Below, piece by piece: positions 1 to 11,432 of a DNA stretch of 64,000 bases. Positions within the stretch are counted from its first letter, which is position 1. Every line of letters starts with the position of its first letter. The translations under genes and the position numbers were made by a program. This DNA is from Ascaris suum. Its lineage: Eukaryota; Nematoda; Chromadorea; Rhabditida; Ascarididae. The notes beneath the pieces are model-generated. The model worked only from the letters and a program-made list of their open reading frames with translations, ran no database searches and had not been told where the DNA came from. The stretch lies in contig CM024174.1 of assembly GCA_013433145.1 (NCBI GenBank), positions 7,100,336 to 7,164,335 of the forward strand, written 5' to 3'.

Positions 1-152
1 TATTGCCGTTATAGTCCTATTAGTATTTCTTTGCAACGAATAAACCGACCTTGTGCGAAACTAACACCCACTGTGGCCGTTTTTGCAGTGTTTAGCTACG
101 CAAAGTGATGCATCACAGAATAATTCTATGCATCTAAATGATACCAATTCAG

Positions 153-296
153 ATACCGAGGAAAAGATTCGAGAGGTAATCTACACGAGTTGCCAACTGG
201 CGAGTTGGTTTATTTCACGGGAGCTGTCGTTGTGTTGCATAATCCGGATGAGGCAACACAACGCCACTATACACAGCATACTAGCGAAATCAAATG
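153..296 (+). CDS. elp-1: elp-1 exon a: end of HELP motif
   Basis: Follows AATTCAG at 152 and begins with the last base of a split codon. It reads YRGKDSRGNLHELPTGELVY, then VVVLHNPDEATQRHY, the EML HELP core. Donor TG|GTTATT splits a Cys codon completed at 1121. Confidence 0.88.
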
Positions 297-3200
297 GTTA
301 TTTTCATTTTTTCTTTCCGGATTTGAACTGATATCATAAAAGGGATCAGCGAATTACAGTGAGAAATTGAGCACTGTTTAATTTTAACTCTGAGCATTTG
401 TGCCTGTTGTCTTTGAACTCATGAACTGTTTCTAAAAGAATGCGATTATCTCACCGCACCTCTCCCTTTATCGGCGCTTGCAAATGATCGTATCTCCCAC
501 ATGAATTGAGCGTAATCATTTTGCAGATTTGCCAACTCTTTTGAACTTTCTTTTATCAAAACAGTTGATTACATTTAGCACCCTTTTGTTTATTTGAATG
601 TCAAACGGATTGTACAGAGAATTATTTTATACAGTTTTTCCAAACTGCCAATTCGTATCTTTTAGGTAATCGCCGTTGAATTTAATTGCTTGTCAAAGAG
701 TTTTTCGTTTACTTTCTCGACACTAATCGTCGGGAAGTCATTATGAGCTAAACTAAACATAAATGAGGAGCGATTATATATGTGTGCAGGAGGGATTAGC
801 TTTTTCTCCTTTAATCTCAAATTTCATGGGAATATTTTCCCGCTAATGAGACGATATGTAATCATGGAGTTGCGTAACGAACTTTTCGCATAGCATTGAA
901 AAGTGACAATGCCGGAAATATTGCAGAAATTATGTGTTGGGCAACTTGATGGCGTTTCAATTTGCACTTTTGTATTAAGAAAAAGGATGGGAAACTATAT
1001 TTCTGCTGAGTAAAAACATTTGGGGAACTTTGTTATGTTTCGGTGAGTGTAACAATCGAGGATGGACTTTCTTCGCTGTTAAAACAGTAAAGTGGAGATT
1101 AGAATTGACTACAATTTCAGTATCGCAATCCACCCGAATAAACTGCACATCGCGACAGGACAAACTTCGAGGCATTCTCCTGAAAAGAAAGTAAAGTTTT
1201 CTCGTTTGCGTTCAGCAGTGCTCTCAACTGATTAATTTCCATCTAGATTAACGAAAATTCCTATTTTTCTAAAGTTGCGATTGCTAATTTATGTACTTTA
1301 TGATTTTTTGGCGTTGATTCACGTTTCAGGTCTACGATAAACATTGCGGGAAACTTCAGATGTGCAGCAAATATTTAGAAATGGAAAAGAGCGTTTTGTT
1401 TTTTTGTGTTCGTATAAAGAATCCGCGAGAGATCGCAGCGTGCACATGCAGTGTATTGCTTCCATGGAGGGTTATACGTTCTAGATGCAGGAAGCTAGGG
1501 GACTATGCGTCATTTCCCTGGCAGAAGTGAAACAACTTATTGCAAATGTGACGCTTTTGTGCTGGGCAGAAGAGATCAAAAAAGAGAATGATGTCCACAT
1601 AGTTGTTTGACGTCATGAATTTTGGTTCATCTATGATAATTAACACATTGTTTAAGAGATCAGAAGAAGCTGCATTAAAATAGCGATTGATTCTTTTGCA
1701 TTAGTACCAAATTTTTAAATTTGCATATCAAGTTTTAATTTACTTGTCGAGTTTTACTTGTTTCGTATAGTAAACGAAACGTTTCAGATACTGAACGAAC
1801 ATCGTTCACCAATATGTTCTCCTAGTGAATTGGGGAGCATCTTAGAAGCAGACCAGACGCAGGTTTGTCTCTAGAACACTCTTTTTTATCTCCTCGCTTT
1901 TCAACTTGTGCTGTTGTTCTTGCTAGAAAAGAACAAATTTACCGATGTTGAAAATGGAAAATAAAAAAGTCTGTTACCTTGATAATGCCATAATGGTCAC
2001 CATTTTTCCTTTAATTTCTGCAGTGAATGTATTGATGTCGAGAATTCTTAAGTAGCGGGGAGTTCTCGTACAGTAGTCCTTCACTGACACATTCTCGTTT
2101 TTTTTCTCCTGGTGGAACATCTGAACTTTTAGTTGTAGTTGGTCATTGAGCTACATGACTTCCTTACAAAAGCTGAATTTCAGACCAGCAGTGGATTAGC
2201 CGCCGAAAACTGTTCTTTTCCATAATTTCTGTTAGAGTTTGGCTTTGTTCTCATATTTTCTTAGCACAAATTTTCCTGACGGGGTAGTTCTCCATCTCCA
2301 TAGTTTATTAAGCGTTGCTTCGACGAGGTCATTTTTAGGCACATGTGCGTATATGGGATTCAGTAACATTGCAAACGTTGCGTATTTTGGGCACAAGGGA
2401 TGCTTCATTCGAAAAGGGTATCTCCTGCGTTGCATTCAGTCGTACAGATGGTGGCACATTACTAGCCGCTATTGACGACTCATTTGAACACACTTTAAGT
2501 GTGTGGGATTGGCAACGAAGCAAACGGCTCACTGAAACGAAGGTAATTTCCTATCATCGTTTTTACTTTCTTCATGTTTCCACCTATATCGCAACGACGG
2601 TTGTGGGTTCCTTTATATATTTGCAGAATCGCTTTTTGCGTTAATCGATCTTTTCTTAAATGCTCAACAGAATTTCTCCAGAGGTTTTAACAGTTAATGA
2701 GGAATATACACTAATTTGCGTTCAAATCTTTTTTGAGTGGATGGCATTCATATGCTGGCTACAGAGCCTTTGAAAATCGTATTTCTTGACTCCTGTAATC
2801 GTCAAGAAATTAGTGTATAGTTATATCGTTCAGTTCATTCAAATGGTACACTTTTATCGAGAATAGTAATCCGTGCAGAAAATCAATTAGAAAGTCGATG
2901 CGTTCATATAATTCAGAGGTAGTATGCAGCTGTGTTAATTTCTGTTCCATATTTGTTAGACGAGGTGGAATATAAGCATGAAAAATTGTACTATTTGCTC
3001 CACAAAAGTCATTAACCTATTTGCATTTTTTCTGCATTTTGCGTAAAATTTTAGTCATAAACACTTTGAATAGTTTGCGTAATTTCCAGAGTGCCAACGA
3101 TCAAGTGTTCGCGTGCGAATTCCATCCACTTTTCAAGAACGTGATAGTTTCATTTGGCAAAGGTCATTTCAATTTTTGGACATTCGATGAGATTACTCTC

Positions 3201-6200
3201 AGCAAGAAGCCAGCTGTTTTCGAAGTAAGTTACCCCAATATCGAGAATTTCTCTTCAGATTTTTGAAATTCGTTTTACGTTCAGGATACTGTATTACACC
3301 GTCATTGTTTCTTTTTAAAAAATAGTAAATCATTTGAATGGCATCATTCTATGTAATATTTCCATCACAGAACTAACTCCTCCTAGAATAAGTTGGACTG
3401 CCTCAGTGCTTTGGGACAGACTGGATTATGATGGTGGAAAGTGCTTGTGCATTTTGTTCATTTAAACTTGTAATTGACGCAGTGATTGCCGATTTTTCGG
3501 TTGCCGGTACACAATAAATTTTAACTGCTTCGCTCACACGTGCTTATATAGCGTGTCATGATCCAGCTGTGCTTAATTCCCCACTAAATGCAATCAAGGA
3601 TTGTCGTTCACGTTAAATACTTCGAGCAGTAAAGGCTGTTTGAGGGACTTCAAATTTTTGAATCTCATCTAATTTTTTCTTTAAGAATGAGATTCAATAA
3701 ATCCTTTTATGGACAAGTTTCAAGGAGCGTTCGACTATCTCGGAAAGAGTTTTGCAGTTTATAAGCATGGATAGGATACCGCAAGTGAGTTGAAATCTCG
3801 ATTTTCAGGGACGCGACAGGCCAAAGCTTGTGCTCTCAATCTGTTTCACGGAGAATGGCTATGTCGCGTCGGGCGATTCGAATGGAACGATTTCGTTATG
3901 GGATCCGAAAACGATCAAAATTATTAAGCAAGCTATCAAGGTAACTACTTTCATATTTATTTCATTTCTGTATTTTAAGTTTTCGATTATGCACTTATGG
4001 AAGAAGTTTTCAGCTTGGTTTTTGAAGGAAGTCTGAAATGGGTTTTATTTTATGCATTCATGTTAGAGCATTTCATCCGAGAGAAATACTTCCATGTTGA
4101 ATTCCCACCGAAACATGTGCCATATGATTGATGATTGCGAGTGGTTTTGACATACTTCCACCGAAATATAAAGTTCAAGATTTACAGGTGCACGATGGAG
4201 GTGTGTGGGCGCTGTGCTCAATAGGTGGCGGTCGTATCGTTTCTGGCGGAAAGGATCGTTCGCTTATCGAGTGGAATGTTGTTGACCTCGTCAGGGTACA
4301 TGGACCAACTCTTGTATGTGTCTCTCCGCTTATTTGCTATTGATTCTTGTCATGAAAGTAGTGTGGCTGAAAACAAGAAATTTCCACTGGGAAAGGAAGA
4401 AGTAGTAGCAGTTTGTTGGAAGTCAGCTTCAGTGATTTCGAGAAACAAGCGCAAAGTTTTTTGCTCAGGACGAATCTATGTGAGCCGCATTTGATCGAAA
4501 TTCATTTACTCTTTTATAATATATGCCATCATGAGTGTAAGGAAATGGATGAGTGAAAAGGCTAATAAACAAAATGCTGAAGTTTTCGTGAGAAAAGTTT
4601 TCACGAAAAAGGTTTAACGTAGCGAATGCAAATTATCTCAACGGAAGTGTATGGAAATGCGAATATTGCTGCCATTATTGCCTGGTCGATCGCTTCTTTT
4701 ATACAGCGAGTTGTTATTGTCTAATCTATGCAATGATGGCTCGATGAAGGTGCATTTTTTTTAGTTACCTGATGACGCCGGTATTATCCGTACGATAGCG
4801 CCAGCTTCAGGATCGCTGGTCCTCGTTGGTACAACGAGGAATGCGATTCTACGAGGCGACATGAAACGAGGTTTTCACTACGTTCATCAGGTATGCTTTC
4901 ATTTTTGTGGCTTAAATGCTAACTAACATTTCACATGTATAATAAGTATGGTGCTGGAATCGCTGGCTCCGTTGGTCATCTGCAGAGAGCATCCACGTTT
5001 GCTTGCGGCATGCTCGGGGTTTTTTGGGTTTTAAAATAAAAGTCTCCAGAAGTTTGGGGTGTTTCCCATAAAATTGAACATATTTGATTGAAGTTCTGTC
5101 TTATTTTAACTTGTCTGAGTTATATCAAGCAAATGTTCTTGCTTTGCGTTCAGAGGCTTCGAAAATATCTGCGTTGAGTGATTTTTGACAAATCATAGAT
5201 ACGCACTGCGTTGTGGTACATTTTAGGGTGTGATCATCTGCGTGCAGTATTCGTTGTAATCGACGAAACCTTGTGCGAGCTTCTTCCTCCCCGATGATAT
5301 GCATTCATTTCAGCGCTCAATAAATACTTCTTTTTCGACCACAGTGATGTTTGTACTACTATCGCGGTTAACCCATTTCAGTCATCTTTTGTTGTACTGA
5401 CGGGCCAATGTTATTTGCAGGGTCATGCGGATGAGCTTTGGGCGCTCTGTGCGCATCCTTCGACAGGACAATTCCTAAGCGGTTCCATAGATGGCACTCT
5501 GAGGCTGTGGGACTCGCTTTCGAAGGCAGTTGTTTGGTCAATGCAAATACAAGTTCGTACTCATTCATTTTCGTCGCATTATTTCTTCTTTGAACCACAA
5601 GCTTAATCAGCTCTTGATTTTGCGCTACTTTCCGTCAAGTTGAGTGACAAATAAATTTCTCATAAAATGGGTATGAGGTTTTTTTCAGGATAGCAGGGAG
5701 AAATCTCAAGAGGCAAAAGGCTGGGCATTTGGGATGAAAGACTAGGAATTTCAGTAGAGTGTAGGAAATACTTTCATGCATATTGCTTTCTGTAGGAGGG
5801 TGTTTCTTGTGTGGACTTCCACTGTAGCGGCAATATCTTTGCGATTGGAACGCCGGTCGGTTCATGGATAGTTTACGATACGGGTACTCGGGATCTTGTG
5901 CTCACCATCGCAGAGTCGACACAGCCCATTTCTAATGTTCGCTTTTCGCCGAATGGCAAGCTTATTGCCATCGCAACAAAGGCACGTTTTTTGACATATT
6001 TTCAGTAAGTGTTGTAAGTTGGAAGCGCAGCTTTATGTATTAGGCGGTGAAAATTGCGTTTGTTAACTAGCAAGATTTGCTGAGCTACCAGCCGTATGTC
6101 ACATGCAAGACATGATTCACATCGGTCGGTATAGATGTTGATGCATTTCTACACTGGTGTGGTGAATGACGTCAAGACCGCCCATAACATTAGGATTCTC

Positions 6201-9134
6201 CTACAGTCTTTGAGAGCAGAGGTTCGTTCTGAAGGCACTGCGAATCTTGGGATGAAGTCCATGGATCCCATAAATTCTTATATCCTGGTCCTTTTTCAGG
6301 AATCTCATTTCTACCTCTATTCCGTATCCGAGAATCTTCATCGTTTCACTAAGACGACGCAATTCTCGGTTGGTAATGTTTATTTCCTATAACATTTCTG
6401 CGTGTCGTTTCGATAGTTCGTTCTCGGTATCTTGTGTGAAAAGAATACAGTGTACTGCGTGTTTTTATATTTGCAAAAGCTTGTTGAAAGCGTCTCGACG
6501 CCGTAGCATATATGAGCACATGGTAGAGTGGTGGAGAGGTGATCGTAATATAAGAGGAGTTCATGCGGCATGAATCAGCCACTCTCTTTTATGCTGCAGG
6601 ATGGGGGGAAGTGCAACGCATAGAATTAATATGGATCATTTGATTTGATAACTTGAAAAGGTCGGAAATCCTCTAATATTTGACTATGGATATTGTTTGG
6701 ATAACAATGCTTCTTTTTGGCTGCAGTGGGAGGCACAAGTAAATTTCCTCCACCTTTTATATTGCTAATGTACTGCGAGAGAGGAGAAATTTCCGGTGGC
6801 ATCGAGCTTTTTAATAAAAATTACCAAGCGACCTTCATATTCTTTTCCAATTTGAGCTAGATTCCACTTTGGCCACCTTCTGTGTTAAAGAACAGACGCG
6901 TGAGCCACGAGGATTCTGTTTGCATCTGCGCTGCAATGTCGAGAAAAAACTGCGCAGTTCAGGCGAAGGTGACGAATTATTCAAGGCAAAGAGGGGGTAT
7001 GATGTATATTTCGATGTATCCGACCGCCATGTCCCCTCATAGAGGCAAAGTTGTGAAGCTGCAATGATCCAGAAAAATCATGGGGACCGCCATCAAAGGA
7101 GTGCTAAAGAGGGCCAAATGCCCTACGAATGTCAAGCTTTCCTCCTACGACTGCCAAATGCCACGGGGGACCTGCTGTCAGCATAGTTTTCACTTCTCTC
7201 TTGTGCAGTCTCGATTTATTTTTCGCCCATTTTATGTTTTTTTTTTTTTTTGAGGAGAAAGGGGTTGATGGTTGGTTAAATTTCCTCACGGAAGATTTTA
7301 TGCAGTTTTATTTTCAGGGTTTCGCCTCATTTATTACGGCATTAGACTGGTCTATCGATGGTAATTTAATACGTACCAACAACAACGACTTCGAGCAACA
7401 TATCTGTGAGTTCACGTTCGTGATGTTGACTGCAGCAGCGAAATATTTTTGATTTCACATAACTTAAAATATAATCGCACTATGTAGAAATCAACGGTCG
7501 TTACGCAAAGAAAATGATGATGATTTCTGATTTGTAAATTTTTAATGCCGAAAGCAGTAATAGTTGTGGATGTATGCTGAAATTCCAGCATAAGGTATTG
7601 GTCGTAGTTGCCGATATGAGCTTCGAACAATAGAAAGAAGTAGCTGTGAGGCCTTCTTTCTGAATGCGCACTCAAAAGTGAACGGAGTGAAAACAATAAA
7701 CCAACCAGTCATTTGTTTGTCTCGTTCAGTGAACATTTTACATTGCCCGCAGATGAGACAAAAATCTGCTGTTTCTTTTACCTTCAACAAACGTGGATTT
7801 TGGATTGTGTAACGATTGTGATCGTAGAGCAGCTTGCGTTGTGAAAATGCTCTTACAAGTATCACCTTGATGGTGTGAACTGGGTGGATAAGGACTGTTA
7901 TTGCCTACTCTGTCATAATTCATTCTCGGTGCTTCGTGAGCTCGAAGGTGGAGAGAGCGCTGACGACATTGGGAGGAGCACCCGGTGTCGGCAAGGAATC
8001 GTTGGACTGTTGAAAAGGAGTTCGGGCAGTGCAATTGCAGGATTTGGAATGGATTATGGGTAGTTGATCGGTTGGACTGTTGAGTTGGTTTGCAGGGTGT
8101 GTGTCGAGTGGTCGTCTAGCAGGGACGAATGCTGTGCGTGATGCATCGTGGTCATCTTCACGTTGTTTGGTTTCATTCGAGAATGGTTGTATCACACAGA
8201 ATTTACCTGGTGTGATGGCTATTGAACGGTCACCCGATTCGACATTCGTGGCAGTTGCAATAGACAATGGCGCCATTCGGTTCTATGAATATCCCACCAC
8301 CACTGTTGCGGTAATTTTTATAATAAATACGTTTCCGCACAGCTTGCGAAAGCGCGCAGTCAATGCGATGTTTTTGATGATATTCTACCGTATCGAAGCT
8401 TTCCGGAACAGTGATGGAGTGAATGCGTAAGTTAGATTAACCGCCTACTGCAGTCTCATTTTGTTAATTTGAATGCTGACTCGCGTTGCTGCCTCAAAGA
8501 ACTGAATATAGCACAAAGGCGTGTCGCTAAACTTTTGGGTGCTTTGCTGTCGAAGGAAACACTGAGAAACATGGCATATTCGTACGTAGAGAGGAAGAGG
8601 AAATAATCGTCCTGATATTGAAAACTAGCTTATTGTGGTAAGATGTAAAGTGCTTGATTTTTAGTAAATATAGTAAAGCTGTTGTAAATATAGTAAATTA
8701 TAGTAAAGTATGAAGTGAAATGTAGTATTGGTACAGGTTGGGTAAAATTCCATTTATCCAGATTTGCTAAACGCGATAGGTGGATTGGAGAGACTGCTTC
8801 ACGTTTGAGAATCTCCCGAAAATTTTGCAACTTTTTGAAAGGAGCAGTGGAAGGCTGCATTGTTGTATCGATTTACTGTGATGTTTGTACAGTATGGCCT
8901 ACGCAGTTGATCACATTTGTGTGGCATAATCTTTTTCATCCTGCAGTATTACCATATTTCACAGTGTATCCTGTTATCGCACTTTGACTACCGTATTTAA
9001 TATTGTTTTATTTGAAGGCACTCTACAAGGAGATCTTTGGGCATAGTGCTTTCATTGCGAACCTCGCCTTTTTACCGTCTCGATTGATCAGCATAGGTGC
9101 CAGGGATGCGGCTATCTTCCAGTGGCGTTTATGA
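153..9134 (+). CDS. elp-1: EMAP/EML-family WD-repeat microtubule-binding protein, 3' part of gene (13 exons)
   Basis: Echinoderm microtubule-associated-protein-like (EML) homologue. This family binds and organises cytoplasmic microtubules through a HELP motif fused to two WD-type beta-propellers. Thirteen exons join in one open frame of 574 codons: 153-296, 1121-1190, 2339-2542, 3090-3224, 3809-3940, 4188-4295, 4765-4890, 5421-5552, 5796-5981, 6300-6368, 7318-7405, 8096-8310, 9018-9134. Residues 1-48 carry the end of HELP (YRGKD, LPTGELVYF, QRHYTQHT). HVRIWDSVTLQTL and LSVWDWQR open the first propeller, and GHADELWALCAHP to the terminal IFQWRL stop forms the second. The match to animal EMLs is nearly gap-free. 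The N-terminal coiled coil and start codon lie left of the window. Ten of the twelve introns seen are phase 0. One intron needs a GC donor. The C. elegans member is elp-1; the ortholog name is inferred from family membership. Confidence 0.93.
1121..1190 (+). CDS. elp-1: elp-1 exon b
   Basis: Acceptor ATTTCAG. Completes the Cys codon, then IAIHPNKLHIATGQ, matching the EML segment CLAIHP...IATGQ. Donor AAA|GTAAAG, phase 0. Confidence 0.88.
2339..2542 (+). CDS. elp-1: elp-1 exon c: first WD blades
   Basis: Acceptor TTTTTAG. Reads AHVRIWDSVTLQTLRILG, GISCVAFSRTDGG, LLAAIDDS and LSVWDWQRSKRL, closely matching EML proteins. Donor AAG|GTAATT. 68 codons, phase 0 at both ends. Confidence 0.95.
3090..3224 (+). 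CDS. elp-1: elp-1 exon d
   Basis: Acceptor TTTCCAG. Reads VFACEFHPLFKNVIVSFGKG and FNFWTF, the EML blade with the conserved GK-H-FWT pattern. Donor GAA|GTAAGT. 45 codons. Confidence 0.94.
3809..3940 (+). CDS. elp-1: elp-1 exon e
   Basis: Acceptor ATTTTCAG. Reads LSICFTENGYVASGDSNGTI then SLWDPKT, a typical GD-S/NG WD blade. Donor AAG|GTAACT. 44 codons. Confidence 0.94.
4188..4295 (+). CDS. elp-1: elp-1 exon f
   Basis: Acceptor TTTACAG. Reads VHDGGVWALCSIGGGRIVSG then GKDRSLIEWN, the EML HEGG-FAL...VSGGKDR blade. Donor AGG|GTACAT. 36 codons. Confidence 0.93.
4765..4890 (+). CDS. elp-1: elp-1 exon g: hinge between propellers
   Basis: Acceptor TTTTTTTAG. Reads GIIRTIAP...LVLVGTTRNAILRG, matching the EML segment with the diagnostic GTTRN. 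Donor CAG|GTATGC. 42 codons. Confidence 0.93.
5421..5552 (+). CDS. elp-1: elp-1 exon h
   Basis: Acceptor TATTTGCAG. Reads GHADELWALCAHPSTGQFLS and DGTLRLWDS, the EML GHTDELWGLA blade. Donor CAA|GTTCGT. 44 codons. Confidence 0.94.
5796..5981 (+). CDS. elp-1: elp-1 exon i, ends at a GC donor
   Basis: Acceptor TTCTGTAG. Reads VDFHCSGNIFAIGTPVGSWI then SNVRFSPNGKLIAIATK. Frame and EML spacing require the exon to stop after AAG, giving AAG|GCACGT, a GC-AG intron. 62 codons. Confidence 0.9.
6300..6368 (+). CDS. elp-1: elp-1 exon j
   Basis: Acceptor CTTTTTCAG. Reads ESHFYLYSVSENLHRFTK, matching EML DN-IYIYGVS. Donor TCG|GTTGGT. 23 codons. Confidence 0.92.
7318..7405 (+). CDS. elp-1: elp-1 exon k
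   Basis: Acceptor ATTTTCAG. Reads GFASFITALDWSIDG then NDFEQHI, matching EML GHSSFITHLDWS. Donor T|GTGAGT is phase 1; the split codon becomes Trp with the next exon, as in EML LYW. Confidence 0.92.
8096..8310 (+). CDS. elp-1: elp-1 exon l
   Basis: Acceptor GGTTTGCAG, starting with GG that completes Trp. Reads GTNAVRDASWSSSRCLVSF, then FVAVAIDNGAIRFYEYP, the EML TTRDIEW and DDFGKVHLFSYP regions. Donor GCG|GTAATT. Confidence 0.93.
9018..9134 (+). CDS. elp-1: elp-1 terminal exon m
   Basis: Acceptor ATTTGAAG, weak but in phase. Reads IFGHSAFIANLAFLPSRLIS, then RDAAIFQWRL and a TGA stop. This matches the EML C-terminus GGHSSHV...KDTSIMQWRVI. No AATAAA was seen within several hundred bases downstream. 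Confidence 0.92.
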   Translation, partial: ALYKEIFGHSAFIANLAFLPSRLISIGARDAAIFQWRL

Positions 9135-11243
9135 TGCCACAATACCGCCTCCTTTCATTAGTGATCTGTTGTAAAGTTTCTGTCGTGTTCAAAACCTTTC
9201 GTTATGCTCATTTCGCTGATGAATTGTTTTGTGGGAATATCTTTTTTATTTGTATATATATAATGCGGGTCCCCAGAACGCAATATGGTCCCGTTCATAT
9301 AAAGAGTTGTTTTGTTCTATAATGTGTTTATTCAATTTGTTAAAATTTTGCATTTTATTGATAAGATATCGTAGGAATACTCTCAGAAGGATCCGATCAT
9401 GGCTATTCTATCGTTTCGTTATTCACTGCCACGACGAAATCGCCAACGGCAAAATATTTCATCGATTTGTTTCCATACGTTTGGTAAAATTCTGATTATC
9501 GAGCTTTGCTTAATCCTACAACTAGTTTGTGGAAGGTCTTTTTACGCTGTAAATTCCTCTGCAATTTCTTCACCATGTAAAAAGGGCGGTGAAAAGTAAG
9601 GGCGATGCGTCAGTTTACTGTGATGTTTGTATAGTATCCTCTCCGTAGGTTACGTAAGTTTTTGATTATCTTCGATTATCCATTTATACAAACATGCTTA
9701 ACTTATAAACTAATATAAAAGTATGACAATTCCGCCGTAATTTTTTCAAAGCGAAATTGAAACTGCAGTTATTTTGACTGAAATCTTTCAGCAGGTTTTA
9801 ATCAAAAGTGGGACTTTCCTTCATCCAACGGTGTCTGTTGATGTTACATATGATGCAATCTACTGCAATTCGCCTTTCATAGAAAAAGGCCATTTCTGTG
9901 TACTGTGTATAATTTTTGACCAAAATTATGTTCTCACTTGTTTTATTATGAAAAGCGAAGACCTCTTAGGCAAAGTTATGATGTCTTTTTCTGCCGTTTA
10001 CAAATATGCCAGTCGATGTGCATTACGTAATTAGCACAGAAGCGTGGGTGCTCTTGGTCGGTAATTTCCGATGAGGTCATGTTTTTACGGTATTTGCAGG
10101 TTTCAATAAGCATTACCATTCTGAACTCGTATATAAGCAAGTCTTATCAAAAGGGTATTGCTCACGTTTTCTGGTAAAAGTGTGCACATTGGCTGATTTA
10201 TTGGAGCAATCTATTTCACAGGCAGTCTGCAAAATTCGGCAGTGTAATTGATTCGGTTTCTTTGCCTTTTGCTTTTGCTTAGACTTTGCCTTGATTCTAA
10301 GCCAGTCCATGAGCAACCTCCGGCTATAATCCATCACCAACCGCTGGTTGAATCAGTCGGGAAGCAGAAAACGAGATGATCAGCCGATCTTGGCGAGTTG
10401 ACCGAATTTTGCACAACATCTGTTTAATATGCTAAAGTTGTTATTATACGAAATATGAACATAACTGGTGATGTTGTATCACAGTTGAGCGTGTTACAAT
10501 AGATGGTCATCAAAGAAGTCAATATAAATCGACCGGGCAGTTAGAGATGGGTGACAGGCAGAATATCTCAAAGCGAACTAGAGAATGGTGCATCGATCAC
10601 AGTGCAGCGGTCACTGCAACAACATGGAATGTGAATGAATTCATGGAATACTGTACGGAGATCCGTCCACTACGGCTCGTTGCGAATGCTGCAAAAGGAC
10701 TTAGGATTCAGGGATGTTAGAGAATAATCTGATTTCGGAATTAGGGAAGGAGGTGAAGGTGAGCTGAAATTCAGATTTTATGCTTTACCGTAACATATCT
10801 AATTTTGCTTTCATTTGTGTGAGCAGGTATGTTGTTCACATGACCTAGTTTAACACATTACTGAATCACCAGTGATTGCTCAGCTCGGTCAGATGGCAGT
10901 GGGTGGAGAGTAGTGCTGCAACATAGGTAAACACAGGTAAAACAGAACGGAACGAAGTGTGGACAACTGCAATTTTCAGCATTGCACAATGAACCCAGTG
11001 AGGGGAGTTATTCACACGAAATAAAGTTGGGCAAATTTTCGCGATCGATTGCTGGTAATTTTATACTTACAGTACTTACAGTCCTTCTTTCATAAACTAC
11101 TCCTCTTTCATGTGCTTCATCCTTTTCACAGGAAAAGTGCGACAAGAAATGTCCACAGGTTGTACATCGTCTTGCAAGTTTTACCTTGGATATCAAATGG
11201 ATGGGGAATATTGCATCTAGTTGCAGAGAGAATACTTTGTGAA
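9135..11243. other. Intergenic, between the convergent ends of elp-1 and the FAM161 gene
   Basis: AT-rich DNA of about 2.1 kb holding the 3' untranslated regions of two tail-to-tail genes. A minus-strand AATAAA (TTTATT on plus) lies near 10196 and a plus-strand AATAAA near 11020. Neither can be assigned with confidence. No frame here has family resemblance or coherent splice sites. Confidence 0.6.
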
Positions 11244-11432
11244 TTACGCAGTTGAGGTGGATCTAGATGAGGATGCGGATGACATGGTCTTCTCGCTATG
11301 CTCCGAGATCTTCGAGAGTTTGTCGTCTGAAAGCGTCGCCGTATTGGCATCGGACGCGTCAGAATCGCCAACATCTCCAGTATCCGTCTCAAATGAGCTG
11401 TTGTATTCGTCGCCCAGAGTTCCTTCTTCAAC
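11244..11432 (-). CDS. FAM161: FAM161 terminal exon: acidic Ser-rich tail
   Basis: Acceptor TATTTGAAG, phase 0. Reads VEEGTLGDEYNSSFETDTGD, then a Ser/Asp/Thr-rich tail ending SSSRSTSTA and TAA. Human FAM161A also ends in an acidic low-complexity tail. An intermediate exon cannot be excluded. The plus-strand frame over the same DNA is judged a shadow. Confidence 0.72.
   Translation of the reverse strand, partial: VEEGTLGDEYNSSFETDTGDVGDSDASDANTATLSDDKLSKISEHSEKTMSSASSSRSTSTA

Noticed and set aside
83..331. 82-codon plus-strand ORF at the left edge
   Set aside because: It overlaps the EML HELP exon in another frame. The 153-296 frame gives a clear family match; this one does not.
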